51,810 nt of DNA, taken from assembly GCA_014359855.1 (NCBI GenBank), contig JACIYQ010000179.1, positions 1 through 51,810 on the forward strand, written 5' to 3'. This DNA is from Parvibaculum sp. GTDB lineage: Bacteria; Pseudomonadota; Alphaproteobacteria; Parvibaculales; Parvibaculaceae. The translations under genes were made by a program, and so were the position numbers. Of the stretch, positions 43,780-51,810 are shown piece by piece (position 1 is the first letter of the stretch; the number at the start of each line of letters is the position of its first letter). The notes beneath the pieces were generated by a model. That model saw nothing but the letters and a program-made list of their open reading frames with translations, was not told where the DNA came from and ran no database searches.

Positions 43780-44986
43780 CAGCTCTTGTTCTCTACCCCA
43801 TGGATGGCTGCGCAAGCCATTTTCCGCATTGGCAGACGTCTCCTTCAGTGGCGTCGACAAGAAGTCGACGCCCGGAGAAATTCCCGTTCGCCTCTGCAAT
43901 TATGTCGATGTCTTCCACAATCACCGTATTCATAGCGGTATCGACTTCATGGCGGCGACCGCCACCGAGAGAGAGATAGCGAAATTTAGTCTACTGAGGG
44001 GCGACGTCGTCTTCACCAAGGACTCTGAAACGTCCGAGGAGATTGCTGAACCCGCATACGTTGCAGAGGATTTGGACGGCGTTGTCTGCGGCTACCACCT
44101 CGCCATTGCGCGCCCTAAAAAGGATGTCGACGGCCGCTTTCTTTACTATGCGATGAAGGAAACGGGTGTCCGCCGGCAGTTCATGCGTTCAGCAAACGGT
44201 GTCACCCGCTTCGGTCTTACACTCGACGCCTTCGACCAGATTCTCGTCCCCACGCCGCTGTTGAAGGAGCAGATCCGCATCGCCGATATCCTCGCCACGT
44301 GGGATGCGGCGATTGAAGCAGCAAGGCAGGCGCGAGACTTGCTCGATATGCAGTACCGGGCGATAGCCGCGGAAGGGATCCATCTACGGGGCCCCAATAT
44401 GCGATCGCTCAAGGATCTTCTTACTCCTGATCGCATGCAGACGGTCGAGCCGAATGGCCCGTTCCGTGCTCTCGGGGTGCGTAGTCATGGCAAGGGGACG
44501 TTTCAGCGTGAGGACGACCTGACGGCCAACGGGAGCACCAAGACCGTCTACCGGGTCGAGGCAGATCGTTTCATTGTGAATATCGTTTTCGCTTGGGAGG
44601 GAGCCGCGGCGATCACGTCTCAAGATGACGCTGGGTGCCTTGTCTCTCACCGGTTTCCAACCTTCACAATTAACCGCGAAGCGCTCTCATTGGAGTATTT
44701 CCAACATTTGATCCGGACGGAACCTTTCAGGCAGCTGCTTGCTCTTGCTTCGCCCGGCGGAGCGGGACGAAACAAAACCCTCAATCGCAATGATCTTCTG
44801 AAGTTTGAGATCCACGTCCCACCACTACCGGAGCAAACGGCTGTGGCGACTGCGCTAGGGACGTTGGATCGACGGATCACGCTGCTGGATGAATATCTAC
44901 AACGGCTCACGATTCAGCGAGATGCGCTCGCGACCGAGCTGCTGACGGGGCGCCTCCGGGTGCCACAGGCGGAGGCAGCGTCATGA
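43772..44986 (+). CDS. hsdS: Type I restriction-modification specificity subunit HsdS
   Basis: 404 aa with two TRD halves; PTPLLKEQIRIADILATWDAAIEAARQARDLLD; PLPEQTAVATALGTLDRRITLLDEYLQRLTIQRDALATELLTGRLRV. Confidence 0.92.
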   Translation: MADSSCSLPHGWLRKPFSALADVSFSGVDKKSTPGEIPVRLCNYVDVFHNHRIHSGIDFMAATATEREIAKFSLLRGDVVFTKDSETSEEIAEPAYVAEDLDGVVCGYHLAIARPKKDVDGRFLYYAMKETGVRRQFMRSANGVTRFGLTLDAFDQILVPTPLLKEQIRIADILATWDAAIEAARQARDLLDMQYRAIAAEGIHLRGPNMRSLKDLLTPDRMQTVEPNGPFRALGVRSHGKGTFQREDDLTANGSTKTVYRVEADRFIVNIVFAWEGAAAITSQDDAGCLVSHRFPTFTINREALSLEYFQHLIRTEPFRQLLALASPGGAGRNKTLNRNDLLKFEIHVPPLPEQTAVATALGTLDRRITLLDEYLQRLTIQRDALATELLTGRLRVPQAEAAS

Positions 44987-45684
44987 AGTTCGAGGTCTAC
45001 TGCGACGAGGCCCTTCCGGACCTCTTCACCTCCCAGCGCCCGCGCGCCCGATACCTGATGATCGGCAGCCTCTGGCTGCCCGCCGAGATGCGCGAGGAGG
45101 CCAAGGCCAGGATCGCCGCGCTGCGAGCGCGGCATGCCGTTTGGGGGGAGATGAAGTGGACGAAGATCTCGCCGTCAAAGCAGGCCTTCTACGAGGAATT
45201 GGTCGACGTGTTCATGTCCTTCGGAATGAACATGCGCTTTCGCTGCATCGCCGTCGATCGCGAACAGGTGAACCTCGCACTGCATCAGAACGACGGCGAG
45301 CTTGGCTTCTACAAGTTCTACTACCAGCTCCTGCACCACTGGATCCTGGACTTCAACGAGTACCGCATCTTCTGCGACCTGAAGACTAACCGGGACCGGA
45401 AGCGACTGCACGACCTCCAGCGCTGCCTGCACTATTCCAACCTCTCCGCCACGATCGCCGACATCCAGTCGCTGCCGTCGCCGGAGGTCGCTCTGCTTCA
45501 GCTGTGCGACGTGCTGCTCGGCGCCGCCTCCAGTCGCATCAACGAGACCCTTGGTGCGGGAACCGCCAAGGAGGCCGTCGTCCGGAGACTGGAGGAGCGG
45601 CTCAACCGCAGGCAGATCGGGCCGACATCGAGGACGGAAGAGAAGTTCAACGTCTTCAAGATCCGTCTGGGCGGAGGCTGGTAA
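44983..45684 (+). CDS. DUF3800 (RNase H-like) protein
   Basis: MKFEVYCDEALPDLFTSQRPRARYLMIGSLWLP...YRIFCDLKTNRDRKRLHDL...LPSPEVALLQLCDVLLGA. Confidence 0.8.
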   Translation: MKFEVYCDEALPDLFTSQRPRARYLMIGSLWLPAEMREEAKARIAALRARHAVWGEMKWTKISPSKQAFYEELVDVFMSFGMNMRFRCIAVDREQVNLALHQNDGELGFYKFYYQLLHHWILDFNEYRIFCDLKTNRDRKRLHDLQRCLHYSNLSATIADIQSLPSPEVALLQLCDVLLGAASSRINETLGAGTAKEAVVRRLEERLNRRQIGPTSRTEEKFNVFKIRLGGGW

Positions 45685-46145
45685 TGCCGTTGCCGCCGCT
45701 TCTCCAACTGCCCGACGAGGCCGCCTATCGGCAGCATTTTGTTGGCACCTACTGCCGTGGAGTGATCGAGACGCATGACGGTATTCGCGTCTTCTTCCGG
45801 CAGAATCAGTTTGACCACGCGTTCTACGAAAGCACCAGCCGCGACGGCGCCAAGGACGCGTTCTCGTGGGTGCGGGCTGAGCGCATGAACTGGATCGGCG
45901 CCACGCTGACCGATCCGGCGGCCGTCCGTTACCAGGGGTGGGTTGCCAGGACGCGGAGCTACGACCCGGCGCGAAGGGTCGATCTTCTCTATGAGGACTT
46001 CGTGGTCGTTCTGGCGCTGGGGCTGAACCGCGACGGGGCGCTGAGGGCGAACTTCGTCACCTGCTTTCAGGCGGACAACAGCGTGGCCAAGATCCGCACA
46101 TCGCCCCTCTGGACCCGGGAGGCCTGCCTGAATGCGCTGCGCTGA
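45684..46145 (+). CDS. Uncharacterised protein, possibly BECR-fold RNase-like
   Basis: 153 aa; RVFFRQNQFDHAFYES...AERMNWIGATLTDP...LLYEDFVVVLALGL...ANFVTCFQADNSVAKIRTSPLW; TAATG coupling to DUF3800 gene. Confidence 0.45.
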   Translation: MPLPPLLQLPDEAAYRQHFVGTYCRGVIETHDGIRVFFRQNQFDHAFYESTSRDGAKDAFSWVRAERMNWIGATLTDPAAVRYQGWVARTRSYDPARRVDLLYEDFVVVLALGLNRDGALRANFVTCFQADNSVAKIRTSPLWTREACLNALR

Positions 46146-46153
46146 AAGAAATT

Positions 46154-46185
46154 GGGCGCTGATTCGCCATGCTGGCTCAGCGCCC
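46154..46185. other. Strong intergenic hairpin upstream of hsdR
   Basis: GGGCGCTGA-ttc-GCCA-tgc-TGGC-TCAGCGCCC; perfect 9-bp outer arms and 4-bp inner arms; no T tract. Confidence 0.55.
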
Positions 46186-46406
46186 GAAGCCTCGATTGGT
46201 TCAAAGCCGCTAGGCAGTGAACTCGCGGATATACATGCGAGCATAGCGCCCGAATGTCAAGGATTTGTTGATGGGCGGGTGGCCCGGTCCAAGGGCGAAG
46301 CCTGTAGGACCCATTCCATCGGACCGGCTCAAGCCTCTGAACTGAAACATCATTTTACCGGTCATCGAGTTCATCTAGCGAATCCGGGCCGACCGGGAGC
46401 CTGCCA

Positions 46407-49400
46407 ATGACCAAGGCATCAACCGCCCGCATCCAGGACACCGAGAAGCACCTGTCGCAGCTTCCGGCGCTGCACCTGCTCCAGAAGATGGAGCCCCGCT
46501 GGCGGCTGCTCACACGCGAGGAGGCGGAGCGCGAGCGAGGCGGCAAGCGCGCCAATGTCTACCTGGATGGCATCCTGAAGGAGGGCCTTGCGCGCATCAA
46601 CCGGGTGGAGCTCCGCGGGCAGTTCTACCCCTTCACCGAAGGCGGACTTGCGGAGGCCATAGAGCGGCTGAAGCGGCCGCGCCCGTCCGGCCTGCTCCGC
46701 ATCAACGAGGAACTGACGGACCTGCTGCTCCTGGGGACGGCGGTAGAGCAGACGGTGGACGGGATCACGCGGGCGTTCCAGGTCAAGTTCGTCGACTGGG
46801 CAGATCCGTCGGCAAACGTGTTTCATGTCTGTGCCGAGTTCGATGTCGAGCGCGAGCACACGACGGATACGCGGCGCCCGGACCTTGTGCTGTTCGTGAA
46901 CGGCATTCCCTTCGCGGTGATCGAGTGCAAGGGCCCGTCGACAGGGGTGGAGCAGGCGGTTTCGCAGCACATCCGTAACCAGCAGGACGGAGAGATTCCC
47001 GGTCTCTTCCGGACGGTCCAGCTTCTCGTCGCGACCAACAAGAATGACGTGCGCTATGGCACCGTCGGCACTGCGGCATCCTTCTGGTCGAAATGGGCCG
47101 AGTTGGAGGACCGCGAGGCCGACGTCCTGGCCGCGATCAATGCGCCACTCGATGCCGACCAGAACCGTCAGACCTTCGCAGACGGCTTTCGCGAGGACCG
47201 CGCCTCCTACGACGCGCGGTTCGGACAAGGCGACAGACTCGTCACCGAACAGGACCGGGTGTTGTGGGCGCTCGCCCGCCCGGAGCGTCTGCTCGATCTG
47301 GCGCGCCGCTTCACGCTGTTCGACGCCGGTGAGAAGAAGATCGCGCGCTACCAGCAGTTCTTCGCTGTCCGCAAGATCCTTCGCCGCGTGACAGGCGAGC
47401 GCGACGAGGAAGGGCGCCGCCGTGGCGGCGTGATCTGGCACACCCAGGGCTCCGGCAAGTCGTTGACGATGGTCATGCTGGCGCGCGCCCTCGGCCTCGA
47501 ACCGTCGATCCCCGATCCTCGCATCGTCCTGGTGACCGACCGGATCGATCTGGACGAACAGCTAGAGGGCACGTTCAAGGCGTGCGGCCTGGAGCCCAAG
47601 CGCGCGACCACAGGCCGAAACCTGCTCGATCTCGTCGCAACCGAGAAGCGGGCCGTCGTCACCACCCTCATCAACAAGTTCGACACCGCCCTGAACGTCC
47701 GCGACTTTTCCGATCCGTCGGAGGACGTCTTCCTGCTGGTCGACGAGAGCCATCGCGGACAGTACGGCCGGCTGCATTCCCGGATGCGGAAGATCTTCCC
47801 GAACGCCTGCTATCTGGGCTTCACCGGCACGCCGATTCTCAAGACCGAGAAGAATACCGCCGCCAAGTTCGGCGGCATCATTGACGTCTACGCGATCGAC
47901 CAGGCGGTCAAGGACAAGGCGGTCGTGCCGCTCCTGTACGAGGGCCGTCATGTCGAGCAGCGTGTCGACGAGACCGCCATCGACGCTTGGTTCGAGCGGG
48001 TGTGCGCCGGCCTTTCCGAGGACCAGAAGGCGGACCTCAAGCGGAAATACGCCAGGACGGCGCGGCTGTTCCAGACGGAGCAGACCATCGCGCTTATCGC
48101 GTTCGACGTGTCGGAGCATTTCCGCCGCACCTGGAAAGGGACGGGATTCAAGGGACAGCTTGTCACGCCTTCCAAGCGGTCCGCCATCCTCTACAAGCGC
48201 GCACTGGACGAGCTGGGCGTGGTCACCTCCGAAGTCATCATCTCGGCGCCCGACGACCGCGAAGGCGAAGAGCGGATCGACGAGGCCTCGTCGGACGAAG
48301 TCAAGCGCTTCTGGAAGACCGCGATGGACCGCTACGGCGACGAGGCGACCTACAACTCGCGCATCATCGAGGCGTTCAAGAAACGGGAAGATCCCGAGAT
48401 CCTGATCGTGGTCTCGAAGCTGCTGACCGGCTTCGACGCTCCCCGCAACACCGTCCTCTACCTGGCGCGCCCGCTCACCGAACATAACCTGTTGCAGGCG
48501 ATCGCACGGGTGAACCGGGTCGCGGAAGGCAAGGACTACGGTTACATCGTCGACTATTGCAGCGTTCTCGGCGAGCTGAACCAGGCCCTGTCGAGCTACT
48601 CGGCGCTCGAAGGCTTCGATGAGGCCGACCTCGCTGGGACGGTCACGTCGATCAACACCGAGATCGAGAAGCTCGGCCAACGGCATTCGGAATTGTGGGA
48701 CGTCTTCAGGGGCGTTGCGAATACGGCGGATGAGGAGGCGCTGGAGCAGCATCTGGCCGACGAGGCCCGGCGCGACGAGTTCTACGACCGTCTCAATGCC
48801 TTCTCCAGGACCCTGGCCATCGCGCTGTCGAGCCACGAGTTCGCGAACGAGCCCTCGAACCAGCGTCGCATCGCCGGCTATCGCGACGACCTTCGCCGTT
48901 TCGAGAACCTGCGCCGCGCCGTGAGAACGCGCTACCAGGATGCCGTGGACTACGGCCAGTACCGCAAGCGGATCGAAAAGCTGCTCGATACCTACGTCGT
49001 CGCGGACGACGTCCGGCCGATGACCGACCTCGTCAACATCTTCGATGAAGATGCGTTTGCCGAGGTTCTGAACTCCAACGCATCGGCGGCAAGCCGGGCG
49101 GACTCCATCGCCCATGCCACGAAGCGGACCATCGACGAGCGGTGGGAGGAAGATCCGACATACTACAAGCGGTTCTCGGAGCTCATCCGCCAGGCGATCG
49201 AGGATTTCCGGGCCAAGAGCATCTCCGACGTCGAGTATCTCAAACGCGTGCGCGACATCCGCAACCAGATGGTGCGACGAGATACGACGGATATCCCCGA
49301 ACCGATCAGGGACGATCCGCTCGGGCGAGCTTTCTACGGTTGCCTTCGCGAAGCTTTGTCTGGCGTCCAGGGCTCCGGCGAGGCCAGCACCGAGACATTG

Positions 49401-49616
49401 AGCGCGGAAGCCGCCGCCCACCTGGTCGGCATCATCAACAGCCATCGGCGTGTGGACTGGGCGCAGGATCCGGACGTCGAGAACGCCATGAAGAATGACA
49501 TCGACGATTACATCTTCGATGTGATCCGGGGTGAGCACAACGTACCGATTTCGCCGGAGGCGATCGACGCCCTCATCGATCGCCTGTTGATGGTCGCTCG
49601 CCGTCAGGCAGCGTGA
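46407..49616 (+). CDS. hsdR: Type I restriction endonuclease subunit HsdR
   Basis: 1069 aa; FAVIECKGPS nuclease motif; HTQGSGKSLTMVMLARAL; LVDESHRGQYG; LGFTGTPI. Confidence 0.97.
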   Translation: MTKASTARIQDTEKHLSQLPALHLLQKMEPRWRLLTREEAERERGGKRANVYLDGILKEGLARINRVELRGQFYPFTEGGLAEAIERLKRPRPSGLLRINEELTDLLLLGTAVEQTVDGITRAFQVKFVDWADPSANVFHVCAEFDVEREHTTDTRRPDLVLFVNGIPFAVIECKGPSTGVEQAVSQHIRNQQDGEIPGLFRTVQLLVATNKNDVRYGTVGTAASFWSKWAELEDREADVLAAINAPLDADQNRQTFADGFREDRASYDARFGQGDRLVTEQDRVLWALARPERLLDLARRFTLFDAGEKKIARYQQFFAVRKILRRVTGERDEEGRRRGGVIWHTQGSGKSLTMVMLARALGLEPSIPDPRIVLVTDRIDLDEQLEGTFKACGLEPKRATTGRNLLDLVATEKRAVVTTLINKFDTALNVRDFSDPSEDVFLLVDESHRGQYGRLHSRMRKIFPNACYLGFTGTPILKTEKNTAAKFGGIIDVYAIDQAVKDKAVVPLLYEGRHVEQRVDETAIDAWFERVCAGLSEDQKADLKRKYARTARLFQTEQTIALIAFDVSEHFRRTWKGTGFKGQLVTPSKRSAILYKRALDELGVVTSEVIISAPDDREGEERIDEASSDEVKRFWKTAMDRYGDEATYNSRIIEAFKKREDPEILIVVSKLLTGFDAPRNTVLYLARPLTEHNLLQAIARVNRVAEGKDYGYIVDYCSVLGELNQALSSYSALEGFDEADLAGTVTSINTEIEKLGQRHSELWDVFRGVANTADEEALEQHLADEARRDEFYDRLNAFSRTLAIALSSHEFANEPSNQRRIAGYRDDLRRFENLRRAVRTRYQDAVDYGQYRKRIEKLLDTYVVADDVRPMTDLVNIFDEDAFAEVLNSNASAASRADSIAHATKRTIDERWEEDPTYYKRFSELIRQAIEDFRAKSISDVEYLKRVRDIRNQMVRRDTTDIPEPIRDDPLGRAFYGCLREALSGVQGSGEASTETLSAEAAAHLVGIINSHRRVDWAQDPDVENAMKNDIDDYIFDVIRGEHNVPISPEAIDALIDRLLMVARRQAA

Positions 49617-50320
49617 TGATCAGGTCGACGAGCTACGGCAGCGCGGTCATCGAATACACTCTTACCCAAAGTCCGCGCTCGTCTCTTTCGATCTCGGTAC
49701 TCCCGGATGGCGCCGTCACCGTCGCGGCTCCAGAAGAGGCGGATCCGGCCGAGATCGACGAGCGCGTTCGACGGCGCGCGCGCTGGATCTTGCGGCAGCA
49801 GAGGCGGTTCGCGGAGTTTCGGCCGAGAACGCCCCCACGGCAGTTCATCGGCGGAGAAACTCATCGCTATCTAGGCCGGCAGTACCGCCTGAAGATCGAT
49901 ACCGCCGAAAAGGATCGGGTTCTGATCCGGTCCGGCCGACTCGTGGTCGAGACGCGGTTTCCGGACGATCGCGACTGGACCCGGGTGCTGGTTCGCCGCT
50001 GGATGCGCCAGCGCGCGCGGAAGGTGCTCAAGGAGCGCTATGACGAAGCGCGCCCCATCATGGCGGCTCTGGGAATCGAACCGCCGCCGTTGATGATCTG
50101 TCCCATGAAGAAGCGTTGGGGCAGCCACACGTCGTCGGGACGGGTCCTGCTGAATGACATGCTGATAGCGGCGCGGCGAGATTGCATCGATTATGTGATC
50201 GTGCATGAGCTCTGCCATGTCGTCGAGCCGAACCACTCACCTCGCTTCTTCCGCCTCCTGAACCGCCACATGCCTGATTGGGAGCGCCGCAAGGAACTCC
50301 TCGAAAAGTCGATGATCTAG
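49613..50320 (+). CDS. YgjP/WLM-type metallopeptidase
   Basis: 235 aa; CPMKKRWGSHTSSGRVLLNDMLIAARRDCIDYVIVHELCHVVEPNHSPRFFRLL (HExxH). Confidence 0.9.
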   Translation: MMIRSTSYGSAVIEYTLTQSPRSSLSISVLPDGAVTVAAPEEADPAEIDERVRRRARWILRQQRRFAEFRPRTPPRQFIGGETHRYLGRQYRLKIDTAEKDRVLIRSGRLVVETRFPDDRDWTRVLVRRWMRQRARKVLKERYDEARPIMAALGIEPPPLMICPMKKRWGSHTSSGRVLLNDMLIAARRDCIDYVIVHELCHVVEPNHSPRFFRLLNRHMPDWERRKELLEKSMI

Positions 50321-50596
50321 AATCCAAAGGAGCCGCGTTGGATGGAGGGTTTTCCCGGCCGCCGAACAGCATTCGAAATTCGAGCTCAGCGCGTCCGAAT
50401 CTTTCGTTTAAGTACAATGCTCTAGAAGCCGTACCAGAACGGCCGCAGTCCAGAGGTCGAGAGAAAGAGGGCGGAGAGAGAACGCTCAAAGCCGAGTGTG
50501 CCGACGTCGCAGTTCAGAGGTTCGCGCCCGAACCGCGCGGTTCCTTGGCGTTTCAGCGCCGCGTCCGCGTGCGGAGAACGTTCGACAGGGTAGAAA

Positions 50597-50686
<90 letters not shown>

Positions 50687-50849
50687 GCAGAGGACGGGCA
50701 GACCGTTGAGGCCGCCCGTGAGGTCGAAACGGCGCGGAATGTAAACGCCACACGGGCCCCGCACAAGACCGGATCGAGGCTTTTGCAGCCCGTAGGTGAA
50801 GGCCGTCCGTCCTGCTAGACTGCATGGCTTCGGGGGAGCGGGAAGGGAC

Positions 50850-51617
50850 ATGAGCGAAGCGGAACGAGAGAGCGGCGAAGGGGGCAAGCGGCCGGCGGCA
50901 CGCGTGGCGGCGGCCTGGGCGGTTCACGCCTTTACGGCATCGGGCGTCGTCACCGCGCTTCTGGCGATCGCGGCGTTGATCGCGGGCGATCTTCGCCTCG
51001 CCCTCTTGTGGCTCGGCGCCGCCCTCATCATCGACGGCTTCGACGGGCCCATGGCCCGCAAGGTCCGGGTAACGGAATACGCGCCGCGCTTCGACGGGGC
51101 GGTGCTCGACCTCGTGATCGACTATCTCACCTATACGGTGATCCCCGCGCTGCTGATCTACCGTTTCGGCATGGTGCCCGACGGCTGGGGCATTCCGGCG
51201 GCGGCCTTCATCATGACGACCTCCCTCTATTGCTTCGGCAACAGGGAGATGAAGACCCACGACAATTATTTTTCAGGCTTTCCGGCGACCTGGAACCTGA
51301 TCGTGCTCTGCTTCTACGTGCTGGGCACGGGCCCCTGGACAAGTCTCGCGGTCATCGCCCTGTTGGGCATCCTGACCTTCGTGCCCTTCAAATATATCCA
51401 CCCCTTCCGGGTGACGGCGTTCAGGCCGCTGACGCTGGCGGTGACGGCGCTCTGGGCCTTCGCGACCTTCTGGCTGGTGCTGCGCAGCGGACCGGGCCTC
51501 CCCCCGGCGGAGGCCTCACCCGCCGCCTGGTGGACCTTTCTGGCGGCATCGCTCTATTTTCTGGCGATCTGCGCCTGGCGCACGCTGAAGGACCGGGAAC
51601 GGCCGGGAAAGCCTTGA
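50850..51617 (+). CDS. pcs: Phosphatidylcholine synthase (CDP-alcohol phosphatidyltransferase)
   Basis: IIDGFDGPMARKVRVTEYAPRFDGAVLDLVIDYLTYTVIPALL; 255 aa from ATG at 50850. Confidence 0.9.
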   Translation: MSEAERESGEGGKRPAARVAAAWAVHAFTASGVVTALLAIAALIAGDLRLALLWLGAALIIDGFDGPMARKVRVTEYAPRFDGAVLDLVIDYLTYTVIPALLIYRFGMVPDGWGIPAAAFIMTTSLYCFGNREMKTHDNYFSGFPATWNLIVLCFYVLGTGPWTSLAVIALLGILTFVPFKYIHPFRVTAFRPLTLAVTALWAFATFWLVLRSGPGLPPAEASPAAWWTFLAASLYFLAICAWRTLKDRERPGKP

Positions 51618-51636
51618 AATCAGGCCCTTTCGCGGC

Positions 51637-51664
51637 TTGACAGGGCGACCTCCCCCTGTATATT
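51637..51664 (+). promoter_or_regulatory. Sigma70-type promoter upstream of rplU
   Basis: TTGACA (51637-51642), 16-nt spacer, TATATT (51659-51664). Confidence 0.6.
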
Positions 51665-51676
51665 GCCCGCCAATTC

Positions 51677-51715
51677 GGCCCGTGCCGCTGTCACCGGCGG
51701 CCGCAGGGCCTTTTT
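51677..51715 (+). terminator. Terminator-like hairpin in the rplU leader (possible attenuator)
   Basis: GGCCC-gt-GCCGC-tgtcaccg-GCGGC-cgca-GGGCC followed by TTTTT, between promoter and ATG. Confidence 0.55.
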
Positions 51716-51736
51716 CGTTACATGGTGGTATCAACG

Positions 51737-51810
51737 ATGTTCGCAGTCATCCGGACAGGCGGCAAGCAATACAAAGTCGCGAAAGACGATCTCCTCGAGA
51801 TCGAACGCCT
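51737..51810 (+). CDS. rplU: 50S ribosomal protein L21, truncated at window edge
   Basis: [25 protein letters not shown]. Confidence 0.95.
   Translation, partial: [24 protein letters not shown]

Noticed and set aside
42106-43899. 597-aa minus-strand ORF opposite hsdM
   Set aside because: Antisense shadow of a clear hsdM with NPPF and SAM motifs.
46132-46410. 92-aa ORF ending in ATGA overlap with hsdR start
   Set aside because: Composition not protein-like, spans the strong hairpin, and overlaps the preceding gene; kept only as a non-coding structured gap.
47562-49538. 658-aa minus-strand ORF opposite hsdR
   Set aside because: Antisense shadow of hsdR; no recognisable domain.

Overview
The window reads as most of a lambda/GTA-like siphophage prophage (about 1-38.5 kb, nearly all on the minus strand) next to a plus-strand accessory block (about 38.7-50.3 kb) and an alphaproteobacterial host flank (tRNA-Ser, pcs, rplU; about 50.6-51.8 kb). 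Prophage genes in transcription order, right to left: a cryptic three-gene candidate control module; a phage sigma-70-like factor; recombination/replication genes (SSB-like, Sak4/RecA-like ATPase, PD-(D/E)XK nuclease, RecD-like helicase, Toprim primase, RuvC-like resolvase); a ParB-DNA methyltransferase; terminase, gpW, portal, S49 protease/scaffold, decoration, capsid E; tail genes; and lysis genes. The accessory block has a DUF2924/large serine recombinase/HTH operon, then an expanded type I restriction-modification locus (half-HsdS, GIY-YIG-like, HsdM, HsdS, DUF3800, BECR-like, HsdR, YgjP-type metalloprotease). The strongest observations beyond routine annotation are: (i) twelve 9-bp RYGTTCCCC sites in about 300 bp inside the 3' end of the primase gene, read as different peptides in different frames and orientations, so probably kept as DNA sites (candidate origin iterons); (ii) a canonical A_AAA_AAC -1 frameshift site giving a G/GT tail chaperone whose T part is absent from the ORF track; (iii) an internal SD+ATG inside the protease gene that would make a separate scaffold (lambda C/Nu3 style); (iv) the uncharacterised 35.6-38.5 kb module; and (v) the accessory genes in the type I R-M operon. 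All family calls come from reading the translated sequence; no database search was run.
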